A DNA stretch of 64,000 nt from Daedaleopsis sinensis (GCA_033807695.1 CM066306.1:3100001-3164000); one strand, 5' to 3'. Positions 11,493 to 22,471 are shown, numbered from the stretch's first letter. The notes: a model not told the origin generated them from the letters alone. A program made the numbers and translations.

Positions 11493-12324
11493 GACTGTCG
11501 AGGGTGGTAGGTCTGACTGTGGCAGGGTTCGCTCACAAATCTCACGAAGATAGTGGCCATTTCGCCGTCGGAGGGATCTCTTATACGATAGAGAGGTCGT
11601 GACGCACCAGGAGTTCCAATTGTCCTGCGAAACAACCCTTGCACGCATACATTCTTGTGGCATTCAGAGCAGGGCGCCAAGGCATGTTTTCATACTCTCG
11701 GGCGGTCTCATTCCATGGTAAGGCGTCATGAACAACGTTTATGAGGTGGGGTATGGTGCGTCATGCCATAGAGAAGCTTCGGGAGGGATAACAGAAGATA
11801 TAGAATATTGTGGCCAAGTAGTGGTGGCCAGACGAAGGCGTTCGGCAGCTCCCGGGTGGTGGCCGGGCGTCACTATTAGTGTGACTAAATGGAGCGCCCA
11901 GCGCTTCATTCTCTGCTCCGAGGCCAGTGACAGTCGCCGACCGCGGGCGCACCGCGCTTCCAGCCGTCGGGGTCGGGATCGAGGTCGCCGCCGGCCGCGC
12001 TATCCCGCTCGTGCTCGCAGTGCGCGCATGCGTCTTGCTGGACGGGCCCGTCGCAGGACGGGCGACGGGGACGGTCGGGGTGGTCGCGCTGCTCGACGCC
12101 GCGGCTGCCTTCGCGGCCCGCAGAGCCGAGGTGCGCGTCTGCGCTGGGGCGATGGGGGTCCTAGCGACCACACTCAATTATTCGAACGGCTTGAGCTACA
12201 TTTGCATTGCATTCTATCTCCTACTCCCGCCAATGCTTCAGCAGTACTATGGAAAGTAAGTAAGTAATCAGCCCTCGATGACGGTAGTACTTATATCAGG
12301 CTCTGCCAGATCCGTCCCCCTTTA
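11493..12324. other. Mostly intergenic; low-complexity Ala/Thr/Ser/Pro frame on the minus strand
   Basis: Contains the promoter of the pseudokinase gene. At 11761-12177 the minus strand has an open frame dominated by A, T, S and P. It has no clear start context and no domain, and the opposite strand is open over most of it too. It could be a fragment of a disordered protein or simply GC-rich DNA. I do not call a gene. Confidence 0.35.
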
Positions 12325-12762
12325 CTACATATTTTTAGGACCCTCGTAGAGTATCATGCCGATGCTATCAGTCTCGTACTTCTCAAACTCGGCCTGCAAG
12401 ATGACGCTCAAAATCGACCCGTGAATAGCGCGGGATGAAGGGATACCTACCTCTACGGTTGCACGGAGCTTTCTGACATCGGCCAGCCACCGCCGTACTC
12501 TAGGAATGTGCCCAACGATGAAGGAGCGTGAGTCCGCGACCAGGGTGGTATATTCTGCCAAGCTGATCATGGATTTGAATGTCAGATCTCGTCCTAGGTC
12601 AACGCTCACAGAATATCGAAAGACGAACCTGCGATACCGGTCGTAAAGAGCCTTGTGCTCGGCGACTGGAATGATGCCAATCCCGCGCCGGAGAAGCTCG
12701 AGGGTGCGTCGTTGGTTTGAGCTAGCGCTGTGGAAAACGCCCGAGCGCGAGAGCTTGCGCAT
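12325..12762 (-). CDS. Hypothetical helical protein
   Basis: Open frame from ATG 12762 to stop 12325. The frame also contains what look like two short introns. One removes the stretch after HKALYDRY and joins SLAEYTTLVADSR. The other removes about 55 bases after LRATVE and joins AEFEKYETDS. Spliced, the product would be about 105 residues, rich in R, L, E and A and probably helical, with no transmembrane segment. No family recognised. It may be a truncated copy of a larger gene. Intron choice and start are uncertain. Confidence 0.4.
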   Translation of the reverse strand: MRKLSRSGVFHSASSNQRRTLELLRRGIGIIPVAEHKALYDRYRRFVFRYSVSVDLGRDLTFKSMISLAEYTTLVADSRSFIVGHIPRVRRWLADVRKLRATVEVGIPSSRAIHGSILSVILQAEFEKYETDSIGMILYEGPKNM

Positions 12763-13212
12763 GGTTATAGCTCCGAAGGACGCGATCTGAATGACTGAGC
12801 AGGGAGCATATCCCGGGCTGCGTTAGTATCGGCATTCCTATGCGAATACGAGACTGAAAGCGTACAGCAGAGGAATGAAAGAACGATGGAAACATGTTCA
12901 AGTTGGAGGGCACAGTCCATGACTGCAGTTCAAAGTTTTTGTCTGGGTGGAAGCTGTGAATATTGGGTGAGGATTGGCTAACGACTTGAAGTCGCTGCTG
13001 CGTTAAGTATTTATGCACTCTGACCGTTCACCACAGGCTATGTCGCTCTTGTTACTCTGCCGAGGAGTGGCCTCTGTAGTCGGCTGCCGTGCTGCCGTGA
13101 TGGTGCTGCCCGATGTCATACTAGAGAATAAAGTCCGCTTTGTACTCAGGCTGTCCTCATTTGTGAGCGCCTGGTACAACATTGGACAATATTCTTGGCG
13201 GCGGGGTCATAA

Positions 13213-13935
13213 TTGTGAGTGAGTCTCTGTTCAAGTCCATTCGTCGTCTTGCGACCGTTGGCATACTGAAGCCGCCGTAGCGTGGACACATCTCCGACGC
13301 AACTCAAACCAGGGATGGATACTCATGTCACGATGATCACATCCTCATGAATTTGATATCGCTCGCTATCTCTCCTCCGAGCCGCTTGCCTCAGACCCCA
13401 AGCCTGAGCTCATGGCGACTTCGCTCCGGCTCACGTCTTCCACCGGTCAACGACTTAGGATGATGCGCCCAGTCAGAGCCATATCCCATCTGTTCCGAAC
13501 CATCTACTACGGCATCTCCTTCGGTCTCGCTTTCCCGAAACCCTAGCCTTCATCACATTCGCCCATCTGGTTCGTCGCTTTGCTTTTGTGACGCTCGCTA
13601 CACTGTCGCAAGGTCCATTGCTCTGAACAGTCTGGTGTATTTACGACGCGCTGCTCCCCCTGCTTGATCTATGAAAGCTCCCGGAATTCATTTCTCTCTC
13701 TCCTCGACCGTGTGAGGAGGACGTCCAGCTTCCCCGGAGAAAGACAACAGTTGGTCGTACAAGAGACAGTAACAGCTCGCACTGCCGAGCCTCCCTGCAG
13801 ATGTCATGTCTGCCAAATAACAGTACAATGGCTGCCATGTTCGGGCTCCCTACGGCACGATTCACTCTACGGTGCGATTCACTCATCGGTACCTCATTCA
13901 GCTGACAATTTCAAATCCTGCACGACAACGATGTG
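13213..13935. repeat. Tandem-duplicated non-coding block, copy A
   Basis: This block recurs 4120 bases downstream (17333-18085). The first 390 bases of the two copies differ at only about ten positions by eye. No convincing gene is seen inside. It lies just 3' of the kinase-like gene ending at 14214 and contains two copies of the 17-bp repeat. Confidence 0.9.
13849..13882 (+). repeat. 17-bp tandem repeat, two copies
   Basis: Two imperfect copies of a unit close to TCTACGGYRCGATTCAC. The same unit is present in four copies at 17973-18040 in the duplicated block. Confidence 0.85.
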
Positions 13936-14213
13936 CCTCCAATACAATAAGGAAGCTAGATCGCTGAACGAGACACCGTGACTCGCGATGTGTCATACTA
14001 GCAATGTGCGACGTTGGTGGTTGTTAGCATTGCCGAGTCCGAGTCGAAGCCACTCCTTTGTCCTCGCAAGAGCTAGAGGTTTGTTACAGCAAGGCGCCGA
14101 TCTACATGCTCGCAATCGGTAGATAATCGAAGATATCTTGGTTCCAAAGCAAGAAACGACCACTGGATGCTAGCGTCCGAGTAGATACAACAGGTAAACA
14201 GGAACCGAACCAA

Positions 14214-15539
14214 TCAGGGAGGTAAAGGAATAGCTGCCTTGCGAAGTAAGATGTAACGCAGCGTTCGGAAGCCATGCCACACGTTAAGGAACGCAACGAG
14301 CCCAGATGGTTCGTACACAGAGACCAGTCGCGAACGAAGCCTCCGCTGAGACATTGGCTGGACTATCTCGTCAAAGCGGCGTGAGACTTCTTGTATGGTT
14401 GGTCTTTGCGACGGGTCGGCCCGGACCATGTCTTGAACAAGTCCGTCCATGAACTCGAGGCCTCTAAATTTCTATCCAACCCAGTCAGCGTGAACACAAA
14501 AGACTCGTAGGAAGTGGAGAACATACCTGCAAAATGGCAATGCGTATCATGTTCCCGATGTAATAGATGTCGGTAGGGAAGGGATCGAGTAGATCGCCCT
14601 TCCAGTCCTTGAACTCCGGAACGGACTTGTCACCTCCTTTGATAGGGTGTTCTCGTGGAGGACCGTCTTCGGGATTATAGCGCCTGGATAGCCCAAAGTC
14701 GATAAAATAGTACTTTACCGGACGGGCCGTACGTGTGGTATGCTTCGCATTTCGCTTGAAATCACGACTTAGGTCGGTTCGTCGTGGGTGATACATCTGG
14801 GGATACATGGGCCGTGGGTCGTACATGATATTGGATGCCATGCAATCTCTGTGAACTTAATATGAACTGAGCTTGCGATACTGAGATAATGCATACCTAT
14901 GAGCAACGTGGTGTTCATGCATGAACTGTAAGCCCTGTTGATATCTTAGTACTGGAACACAGTAGGATATGAGAGCCTCGTACTTCAAGAACCTGGTTCA
15001 CAAACGCAACAACTTCACCGACTGTGTCCCAGGGTGGATCACCGCATGCGCGCATCAGAGGCATAACGAGTACGGTGAGAGTGGGATCATCTGGGACGAC
15101 CAGTACGTCCAAGAGAGGAATAGTGTGATTGCGAGGGTCTGATCGAAGCTCTTCGGAGTACATATACTGAGCAATTTCCACTTCGAATGGATGGTCCTCC
15201 TTTTTGACTCGCTTGAGAGCAACGAGATTGTTGTCTGACACACGGACAGCATCGAGTATAGCGCTATTCTGCGAGGTCAGTGAGCCTTTAGGTAATGTAT
15301 AGCAGGTTGATAGCACGTACGAGAGGGAATGACCAGTCCTCAAACTCTGACGGAAGTTTCGTAGGATGTCCTTTCCAAGACGGCTTCCAGTCGGGCTGGT
15401 AGCGTGGTCGAAGTTGGTAACCAAGTTGAGCAAGCCATGGTCGATGATCTCGCCACCATGTCTCCGGCGGAGTCAGCTGTTCTAGCTGCGCAGGTGAGAC
15501 TAGCAGTTCTGTGAATACGTGCGGGTCTTCCGCTAGCAT
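14214..15539 (-). CDS. Protein kinase-like protein, family member 4
   Basis: Start chosen at MLAEDPHVFTELLVSP (15539), which aligns with the start of the 18377-19712 paralogue. Order of motifs: ETWWRDHRPWL, RPRYQPDWKPSW, VRVSDNNLVALKRV with the N-lobe lysine, and VLVMPLM at the hinge. AHR and DCMASN are joined across an intron at about 14850-14910, giving an intact HRD....N loop. YYFIDFGLS supplies DFG, PTDIYYIGNMI helix F, and DPSQRPTIQE the C-lobe. There are 49 residues from the catalytic Asp to the DFG Asp, against about 18 in typical kinases. All key residues except a glycine-rich loop are present, so activity is plausible. It and member 5 are the products of the local tandem duplication. 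Confidence 0.82.
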
Positions 15540-15850
15540 GGAGGGGGGTGGTGCGGAGGGGAGTGGGTGGGAGAGCGAACGAACTAGACTAGTGTCCAGT
15601 GCACGGCTTCGCTCACGGGCGCCTGAGTGCCCACAGGAGCAAACAATGGACAAATAAGAGCAGCTTACCTTATCGGGAACAACGTCGTCATGTCAATGTG
15701 CGACACAAATTCCACCTCGGACGTCACGGAGTCCGACTTTGTGTTGTGTTAGGATGTGGATGCACCGGCATGTAGCGATTTGCCACATATATTGTGGTTC
15801 TCCTTCATGTAGAATGATCTCACCGTCCCCCCTTCACTTCCACTCAGGCT
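15540..15850. other. Divergent promoter region
   Basis: About 310 bases between the minus-strand kinase-like gene and the plus-strand helical-protein gene. The same arrangement recurs, decayed, at 19713-20148. Confidence 0.5.
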
Positions 15851-17111
15851 ATGTCTAGCAGTGCTGACTTTGACCTCGCTGGCAACGTCGAGCTCATAGA
15901 GCGTATCGCAGGCGATGTCGCGCATGCCGTCCCGGTAGCTGGTGCTATCTTAGGTTATAGTACTAAACAGCTCAGCAAAAACCATATCATCATGGTCCTG
16001 CAAGCTGGAAAAATCCATTTGATAATGTCGGTCAAGCGCTCCTGGATCCGGAGAACGTAGAGGCCCTCAATCACATCGGCGAGTATGTGACATGTTCGAC
16101 TACATACTCAGGGTAAGTGATGTTGTAATCCATTCATACCTCGTCGCCGGGTACTCACTTGCCTAGGTTGGTCGCAGAGTTGAAGAAAACCCAGCAAGAA
16201 GTAGATGCCGTGAAGATATACCAGATCATCCAGAAGCGTCGTCTGTACAATCGTTCTGTACAGAAGACAAAGGAAGCGCTTGAATTCAAGATCGATGTCT
16301 GGGTGAGCATCGACTCTGTTTCGTTGTTGTTTGCGTTGCGGATATCTGACCTGCTCTCAGACCAAGTCGGACAGCGCTAGAATCAAGTTGCAGGATGCTA
16401 GGTTAGGACTACAGGATACAGTGCCCAATAATACCTCAACGTCAGCAGCACCTGTTCGCCTGAGCTCGCCCTCAGAAGTGACTTTGGTGTCTGTGGCTCC
16501 GCGCCGTGGCCTTACTCTTCCACTGCACGAAGGTGTGATCACCGGAGACCTCTTCGATTATCACGAACTAACTGAGTGCCTTAGACTCGGATCACGACTA
16601 CGACGACGCTCGCTCGGTATACTCTGATACAAACTCAATGTATGGAAACCCGTGGCTGAACCATGTCGTGCCAGGTGAGTCGACGAGTCCCATATCGAGT
16701 CGTTCGTCGGCATTTAATTGAGATCGCACGCACTTCGCATGGCAGAATCGTCAAACCAATCTGCAGATGCTCGGCCAATGGCGCCGCCTCCAAGTACCGG
16801 CGATAAAGGCAAAGGGCGTGCAGTCAGAATCTTCGAAGCTGAGGCCTGAGGGACTCATGAGTCATGATTTCACGTGCGCACTATATCTTCAAGTTCTTTA
16901 TTTGCCGGTGAATGTGCCACTGACATGTTATCCTGTGCAGGAACTCAACGATATAGCTCTAGCCAGCGATCGAACTCGCTACAATCTTTTTGAACATCCT
17001 TTGAGGCTCCTAAGCTTATCGCGCGCGAATCCGCTTACATCCAAGTACCCATCATTCAACGCGTTACGGACTTCTATTACCCCCTTCAAAGCCATGGCCG
17101 ATCTGTTCTGA
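15851..17111 (+). pseudogene. Helical-protein gene, probably decayed
   Basis: Starts MSSSADFDLAGNVELIERIAG. Further exon-like pieces follow: LLDPENVEALNHIGE before a GT at about 16082, then LVAELKKTQQEVDAVKIYQI and ALEFKIDVW up to about 16302, then a serine-rich segment from about 16361. I could not join the first two pieces in frame, and the 3' part after 16630 has only short frames, so the gene looks damaged. The predicted product is mainly helical with a VPVAGAILG turn. This loosely resembles the four-helix N-terminal domains of fungal cell-death and MLKL-like proteins; that resemblance is a guess. A related start lies at 20149. Confidence 0.4.
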
Positions 17112-17332
17112 TATATCCACTATATTATTCTCCGCCCCGCTCTTCCGCAACCCCAGCTCACAAACAATCCATCGTCTCACTCGCTTTCTAGTCCCTGCTC
17201 TCGGTTTGCTCTCATGAACGCTTTCTGCGCTGTAGCTCCAGTCAGGTTGCTTTAAATAGATCTCTCATCTGTCTACTACCGCGCTGTGCAAGCGCTGTGT
17301 GCTAGTGCGCTGCCTTGCTTCAACATCAACGC

Positions 17333-18085
17333 TTGTGAGTGAGTCTCTGTTCAAGTCCATTCGTCGTCTTGCGACCGTTGGCATACTGAAGCCGCCGTAG
17401 CGTGGACACATCTCCGACGCAACTCAAATCAGGGATGGCTACTCATGTCACGATGATCATATCCTCATGAATTTGATATCGCTCGTTATCTCTCCTCCGA
17501 GCCGCTTGCCTCAGACCCCAAGCCTGAGCTCATGGCGACTTCGCTCCGGCTCACGTCTTCCACCGGTCAACGACTTAGGATGATGCGCCCAGTCAGAGCC
17601 ATATCCCATCTGTTCCGAACCATCTACTACGGTCTCTCCCTCGGTCCCGCTTTCCCGAAACCCTAGCCTTCAACACATTCGCCCATCTGGTTCGTCCCTT
17701 TGCTTTTGTGACGCTCGCTACACTGTCGCGAGGTCCATTGCTCTGATCAGTCTGGTGTATTTACGACGCGCTGGTCCCCCTGCTTGATCAATGAAAGCTC
17801 CCGGAATTCCTTTCTCTTCCTTTTCGGACCGTGTGAGGAAGTCCAGATTTTCCGGAGAAGTCCAACAGGTGGTCGTACAAGGGACAATATCAGCTCCGAG
17901 TCGCACTGCCGAGCCTCCCTGCAAGTGTCACGTCTGCCAAATAGCAGTACAATGGATGCCATGTTCGGGCTCTCTATGGCGCGATTCACTCTATGGCGCG
18001 ATTCACTCTACGGCGCGATTCACTCTACGGCGCGATTCACTCATCGGTACCTCATCCAGCTGACAACCTCAAGGTCCTGCACGAC
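17333..18085. repeat. Tandem-duplicated non-coding block, copy B
   Basis: Second copy of the block at 13213-13935, offset 4120 bases. About ten differences in the first 390 bases; more differences and small indels appear towards the 3' end. It lies just 3' of the kinase-like gene ending at 18377, as copy A does for its kinase-like gene. Confidence 0.9.
17973..18040 (+). repeat. 17-bp tandem repeat, four copies
   Basis: Four units of TCTAYGGCGCGATTCAC head to tail, 68 bases. The units are identical except for one C/T position. The corresponding place in the other block has only two copies. Confidence 0.95.
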
Positions 18086-18376
18086 AACGACTCTGTGCTT
18101 CCGGGATGATAAGAAGGTCAAGGCTGCCGATTGCGAACATGTCGATCGGCGCCTTGATCCAATAAACCTCTAGCTCTTGTGAAGACAAAGGAGCAGCTTC
18201 GACCAGGACTCGGCAATGCTAATCAGCAATATCCAAAACGTCGCATATGGCTAGTTCGACACATCGCGAATGTTGCGTTCGGGGATGATCGAAGATAGCT
18301 TGGTTCCAAAGCAAGAAGCGACTACTGTATGCTAGCGTCCGAGTAGATACAACAAGCAACCAGGAACCCGAACCAA

Positions 18377-19712
18377 TCAGGGTGGTAAAGGAATGGCTGC
18401 CTTGCGAAGCAAGATGTAACGCAGCGTTCGGAGGCCGTGCCACAAGTTCCGGAACATAGCAAGGTCGCGTGTCTCGAGCTCAGAGACTAGTCGCGAACGA
18501 AGCCTCCACTGAGAGACTGGCTGCACCAGCTCGTCGAAACGGTGCGTAACCTCGCCGATGGTTGGTCTCCGAGACGGATCGGTCTGGACCATGTCTTCGA
18601 TAAGTCCACTGATGAATTCGACGCCTTTGAATTTCTATCACCAGTGCTAGAATGAGCGTAGGAAGGGTTGTCAGCGGATGTGACGAATTACCTGCAGTAC
18701 GTTGGTCCGTATCATATTCCCAATGTAGTAGATGTCGGTGGGAAAGGGATCGAGCAGCTCGCCCTGCCAGGTCTTGAACTCGGGCACCGACTTGTCGCCC
18801 CCTTGAATGGGATGTTCTCGCGGAGGGCCATCCTCGGGGTTATACCGCATAGAAAGTCCAAAGTCTATGAAATAGTACTTCACCGGGCGCGCTGTACGTG
18901 TCGTATGCTTCGCCTTTCCCTTGAAGTCACGGCTTCGGTCCGTTCGCTGCGGGTGGAACATTTTGGGATACATCGGCCGAGGGTCGTACATGATGTTGGG
19001 TGCCATGCAATCTCTGTGAACTAAACATGAATTGAGCTTGAGAGTATGGGTTGAAACACACCTATGAGCAACATGGCGTTCATGCATGTATTGTAAGCCC
19101 TGGCAGATTTTGAGCAAGAGATTAGTCGAGTGTGCGAGAGCGTACCTCGAACACTTGTTTTAGGAATGCGACAACTTCACCGACCGTCTCCCAAGGGGGG
19201 TTTCCGCATGCGCGCATCAACGGCATAACGAGTACGGTGAGGCCGGGCTCATCTGGGACGATGAGCACGTCCAAGAGAGGGATGGTGTGATTACGCGGGT
19301 CTGATCGCAGCTCTTCAGAGTACAGATACTGGGCAACTTCCACTTCAAATGGATGATCCTCTTTCCTAACTTTCTTGAGAACAACCAGATTGTTGTCTGA
19401 CGCACGGACTGCGTCCAGTACGGCGCCGTTCTGCACGGACATATATGATGATTTCTGGGTAATATTTGACCAAGTAACAGGACGTACGAGAGGAAAAGTC
19501 CAGTCCTCAAACTCTCGCGGGAGTCTCGTAGGGTGTTCCTTCCAAGAGGGTTTCCAGTCGGGCTGATAGCGAGGTCGAAGCGTGTATCCGCGTTCAGCAA
19601 GCCATGGCTGATGATCTCGCCACCATATCTCGGGGGTAGCCAACCGCTCTAGCTCTGAGGGAGAGAGACGTAGATCAGCGGACGTCCGGGGCCTGGGTCT
19701 TTCCTCTGGCAT
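18377..19712 (-). CDS. Protein kinase-like protein, family member 5
   Basis: Closest paralogue of member 4. Start at MPEERPRPRTSADL (19712). Motifs: EIWWRDHQPWL, RPRYQPDWKPSW, VRASDNNLVVLKKV, VLVMPLM, then AHR plus DCMAPN across an intron near 19020-19065, giving an intact HRD....N loop. YYFIDFGLS, PTDIYYIGNMI and DPSRRPTIGE follow. It ends LRKAAIPLPP, identical to member 4. The same long insert lies between the catalytic loop and DFG. The coding sequence differs from member 4 at roughly one base in five over the C-terminal exon, more than the adjacent non-coding block does. Function unknown. Confidence 0.82.
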
Positions 19713-20148
19713 GAGCAGGGAGGTCCAGAGAGGCGAATGGGGAGAGCGAACTGAGAGCGAATGGCCCAAGTAAGTTGCGCGGAACGTTCATTTACGCGCG
19801 CCTGAGTGCCCACACGAACAAACAATACACAAACAAACGTAAGCTGACCACACCTACCGGATTGGGAACAATGTAAGTAATCACGACTTCAAGTTTGACC
19901 GTCACAAATATCCGACAGTCTGACTCCGGATCCCTCTCCTTGTGTATTGTGTTAGGTTATGGGCGCACCGGCATGTATAAATCGCCTCTCACATAATGGT
20001 TGTGTTGCCGCACGATCTAACTGCCTCGAAATGAAGGGTCCTTCAAGTTGACGGCAGTCCAACAAGTTCAAGAAACCTCGGGCGCGCATATGTCGTGGTT
20101 CAGTCTCATGCCGGATGATCACATCGCTCCCCCTTTCCTTGGCGACTA
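19713..20148. other. Divergent region upstream of kinase-like member 5
   Basis: Counterpart of 15540-15850; contains the likely promoter of the minus-strand gene. No additional feature recognised. Confidence 0.45.
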
Positions 20149-20360
20149 CTATGTGGGACTCGGACCATCTGAATTTTGGCATCGAACTCACTGAGCGTAT
20201 CGCTAGCGATATGATGATTCAAATCGCTCATGCCGGTGGCTCGTATATTTCACTGCTGAGGCGGTTCGTGTCACTTGGCCTCGAAATCACGACCCCAGTC
20301 AGTGAGATATGCAGGGATCCATCGGTAGATTATCGTAGTAACACGATCTCTGTGAAGTGA
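20149..20360 (+). pseudogene. Remnant of the helical-protein gene, second copy
   Basis: MWDSDHLNFGIELTERIASD matches the start of the gene at 15851 (ELIERIAGD) in protein and partly in DNA (GAGCGTATCGC is shared). It occupies the same position relative to its kinase-like neighbour. The frame stops after about 70 codons and no downstream exons are evident. It therefore looks like a decayed product of the tandem duplication. Confidence 0.45.
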
Positions 20361-20813
20361 GCATGCAGAGCTTGAGCCTGAGGATGTTGAAACAGGGACC
20401 TTAGTAGGTGAGCAATATAGAGTTCTCAATTTCGCATTCGAGTCTCCACCGGAGTGGGAAGACCTGTTCATTCTAGCTCAGCTCCTCGGCGAGTGAAGTA
20501 GCATCTGCGGCCTGTTCTCCGTTATGAGGAGGGAATTCTAGATAGTAGGCGCGGTCCGGGACAGTAGAGAAACCGACGAACAACGGCAATTGACGGACAG
20601 ACTCAAGCAACATCATTCACATTCACAGTACAAACAGATTCACAGTACAAACAGTATGAGCAACAATAAGATAGCTACAGCGTGACCATTTGGTTATCAG
20701 CCATAATTTACAACGCGATCTCGGTGTGCCTGATACGGACTGCCGCTGTGGTTAGATCCGACAGGTCCGACTCAGGGATAATACAGTAGACTGAGCCAGT
20801 AGGAGTTTGTCAG
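20361..20813. other. Intergenic, no gene recognised
   Basis: About 450 bases with only short frames. A direct repeat of ATTCACAGTACAAACAG occurs twice near 20620-20655. Confidence 0.4.
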
Positions 20814-21971
20814 TCAAGTTGCGACCGCTTGCCAGCCTCATTGAGTCTACCACTAGCTACTGACTCCACCAAGGGCTCGTCCTTCATTGGGACTGAAGTC
20901 GAGGGTCAGTTTCACAACCAGAAATGATTATGATGTTACGTACGTCGTCGAAGGGGTCGTCAGTGCTTCCAGCCACAGATCCGGGGGCATCATCCGGGGA
21001 GAACAGGGACGGAGATGTAGAGCCTAGGGCGCCGCCCCCGTCGCAAGACTCTGGAATGTCTCCTGACATGCGGTATTAATGTCAGCCTGGGGCGCCGCGG
21101 TCTCGTCACGATGCAGAAATTTTACCAAGCGAATTGGCCTGTCTGTGACGACCTGATCACAAGCTCGACTTAAGAAGGGTCGTCGCCATACCACGATGTC
21201 AAACGTACTATGAATTTTGGCTCGCAGAATTGCACGTCTCGCATCTTCTGAGCTACGCTAATTACAGAGCAATTTAGTCAGTGCACGCCCCCTCCAGCAC
21301 GGGGACTGACAAGATTGCAAGCTTACTTGTGTCAGCTTAAGGAATCCTTTCGCGTTATTCTTCCAGTTCCTACATACACTCCTGATACGCTCGGGATCGT
21401 CGACAAGGCGGTGCTGTTCGTTTACGAGGCTGTATACAGACCGGAGTGAGACTATTTGTCAGAGGTGTGACTGCGCGTTGGATACATACTCTTCTTGCCA
21501 CCGGAGCAGTTTATTCGCAAGCAATGGAGGCATGTACTCACCATCCTGATCGAGCAGCGCGAAGGCCTCCTTAAGGTAGATGCCCCCCTTCTCCAGATGG
21601 TAGTCAGAGGAAAGTGGGCTCAACATTTTGAGCAACCACGGAGTGTTGTTCCGCACGGACGAAGCAGCGCCCTCGCCGACACCGAGGACCGAGCACGTGT
21701 CGACGGAGAGAGCGACGATTTCTGCCCCGTTGTTGGTGAAGTAAGTGACTATGTCGTCTGTTGCCCCATTTTTTGCCCACGCCCAGAGCGCCGCGAAGCG
21801 GGTTGGATGGGGAGTGGGAACTGCGGTATCCGGCGGCGACCCAGAGTTTGCGACAGGAGGATATGCGGTGAGGGTCATGGAAGTGCCAGCTTCTGTTGAG
21901 GAGGGGGCGGAGGTGGAAGGGCGTCCTAGATGGGGGTTTACTGGGACCGATGAAAGACTTGGAGATGACAT
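20814..21971 (-). CDS. Hypothetical protein, multi-exon
   Basis: ATG at 21971. The first exon has a serine/proline/threonine-rich start, then a predicted globular part (RFAALWAWAKNGATDDIV, VLGVGEGAASSVRNNTPWLL, GGIYLKEAFALLDQD). A GTGAGT donor and a TAG acceptor join it in phase to VSLRSVYSLVNEQHRLV and DDPERIRSVCRNWKNNAKGF. Later pieces are RSSEDARR, a serine/aspartate-rich segment (GSTDDPFDD) and a terminal exon ending GKRSQLD with stop at 20814. The joins after KGFLKLTQ are uncertain. No catalytic motif, signal peptide or transmembrane segment is seen, and I do not recognise the family. It is divergent from kinase-like member 6 across 500 bases. Confidence 0.5.
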
Positions 21972-22471
21972 GTCGGGGTGTGCTCAAGCCAGGAGTCAGT
22001 TGCCTGAGGAGCTGATGCATCGTTATGTATCAGTAGCTAAAGAAGCGCCTGAGAAGCACTTGAGCTAGGTCCCGTAAGTAGAACAGTTTAAATCAGGGAC
22101 AAGGGTTTCGGCGGCGATGGGAGGAGTTCTGCCAACGCCGTATCGGTGCACCCACGGCGTGGCGTAAGATGGCATCGGCTAAAAGTCACGACAGTCTGTG
22201 TGAGGGTGCGCCGGTCCATCGTATCGGATCTTGTTGTGTGGTTGCAATCTCTATGCCGCGATCGTAGAACAAGAAATTGGTGCCGCGCCCGCAATGCATC
22301 GTGAGCGGTAATGAGCGTCTAAAACACACGTGGATGGGAACCCACATAGACAGTAGACGCTCGATCTGGACCCACGGTTGCAAACGGTGTCACCTCAGAC
22401 AGACCCCACCTACCTGCCCTCACCGTCCCCCTCCTTCTGACTGTCCACTCGACTTTGCACTCCCGCACTCT
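21972..22471. other. Divergent promoter region
   Basis: 500 bases between the hypothetical gene and kinase-like member 6, likely holding both promoters. A CT-rich patch (CCACCTACCTGCCCTCACCG) lies 50-70 bases before the ATG of the plus-strand gene. Confidence 0.45.

Noticed and set aside
11927..12259. Plus-strand frame with a hydrophobic-looking product
   Set aside because: GC-rich region open on both strands, with no domain and no start context; the hydrophobicity comes from repeated GTC and GCG codons.
13640..13935. Coding frames within the duplicated block
   Set aside because: The frames differ between the two copies through indels and stops, which argues against a conserved protein.
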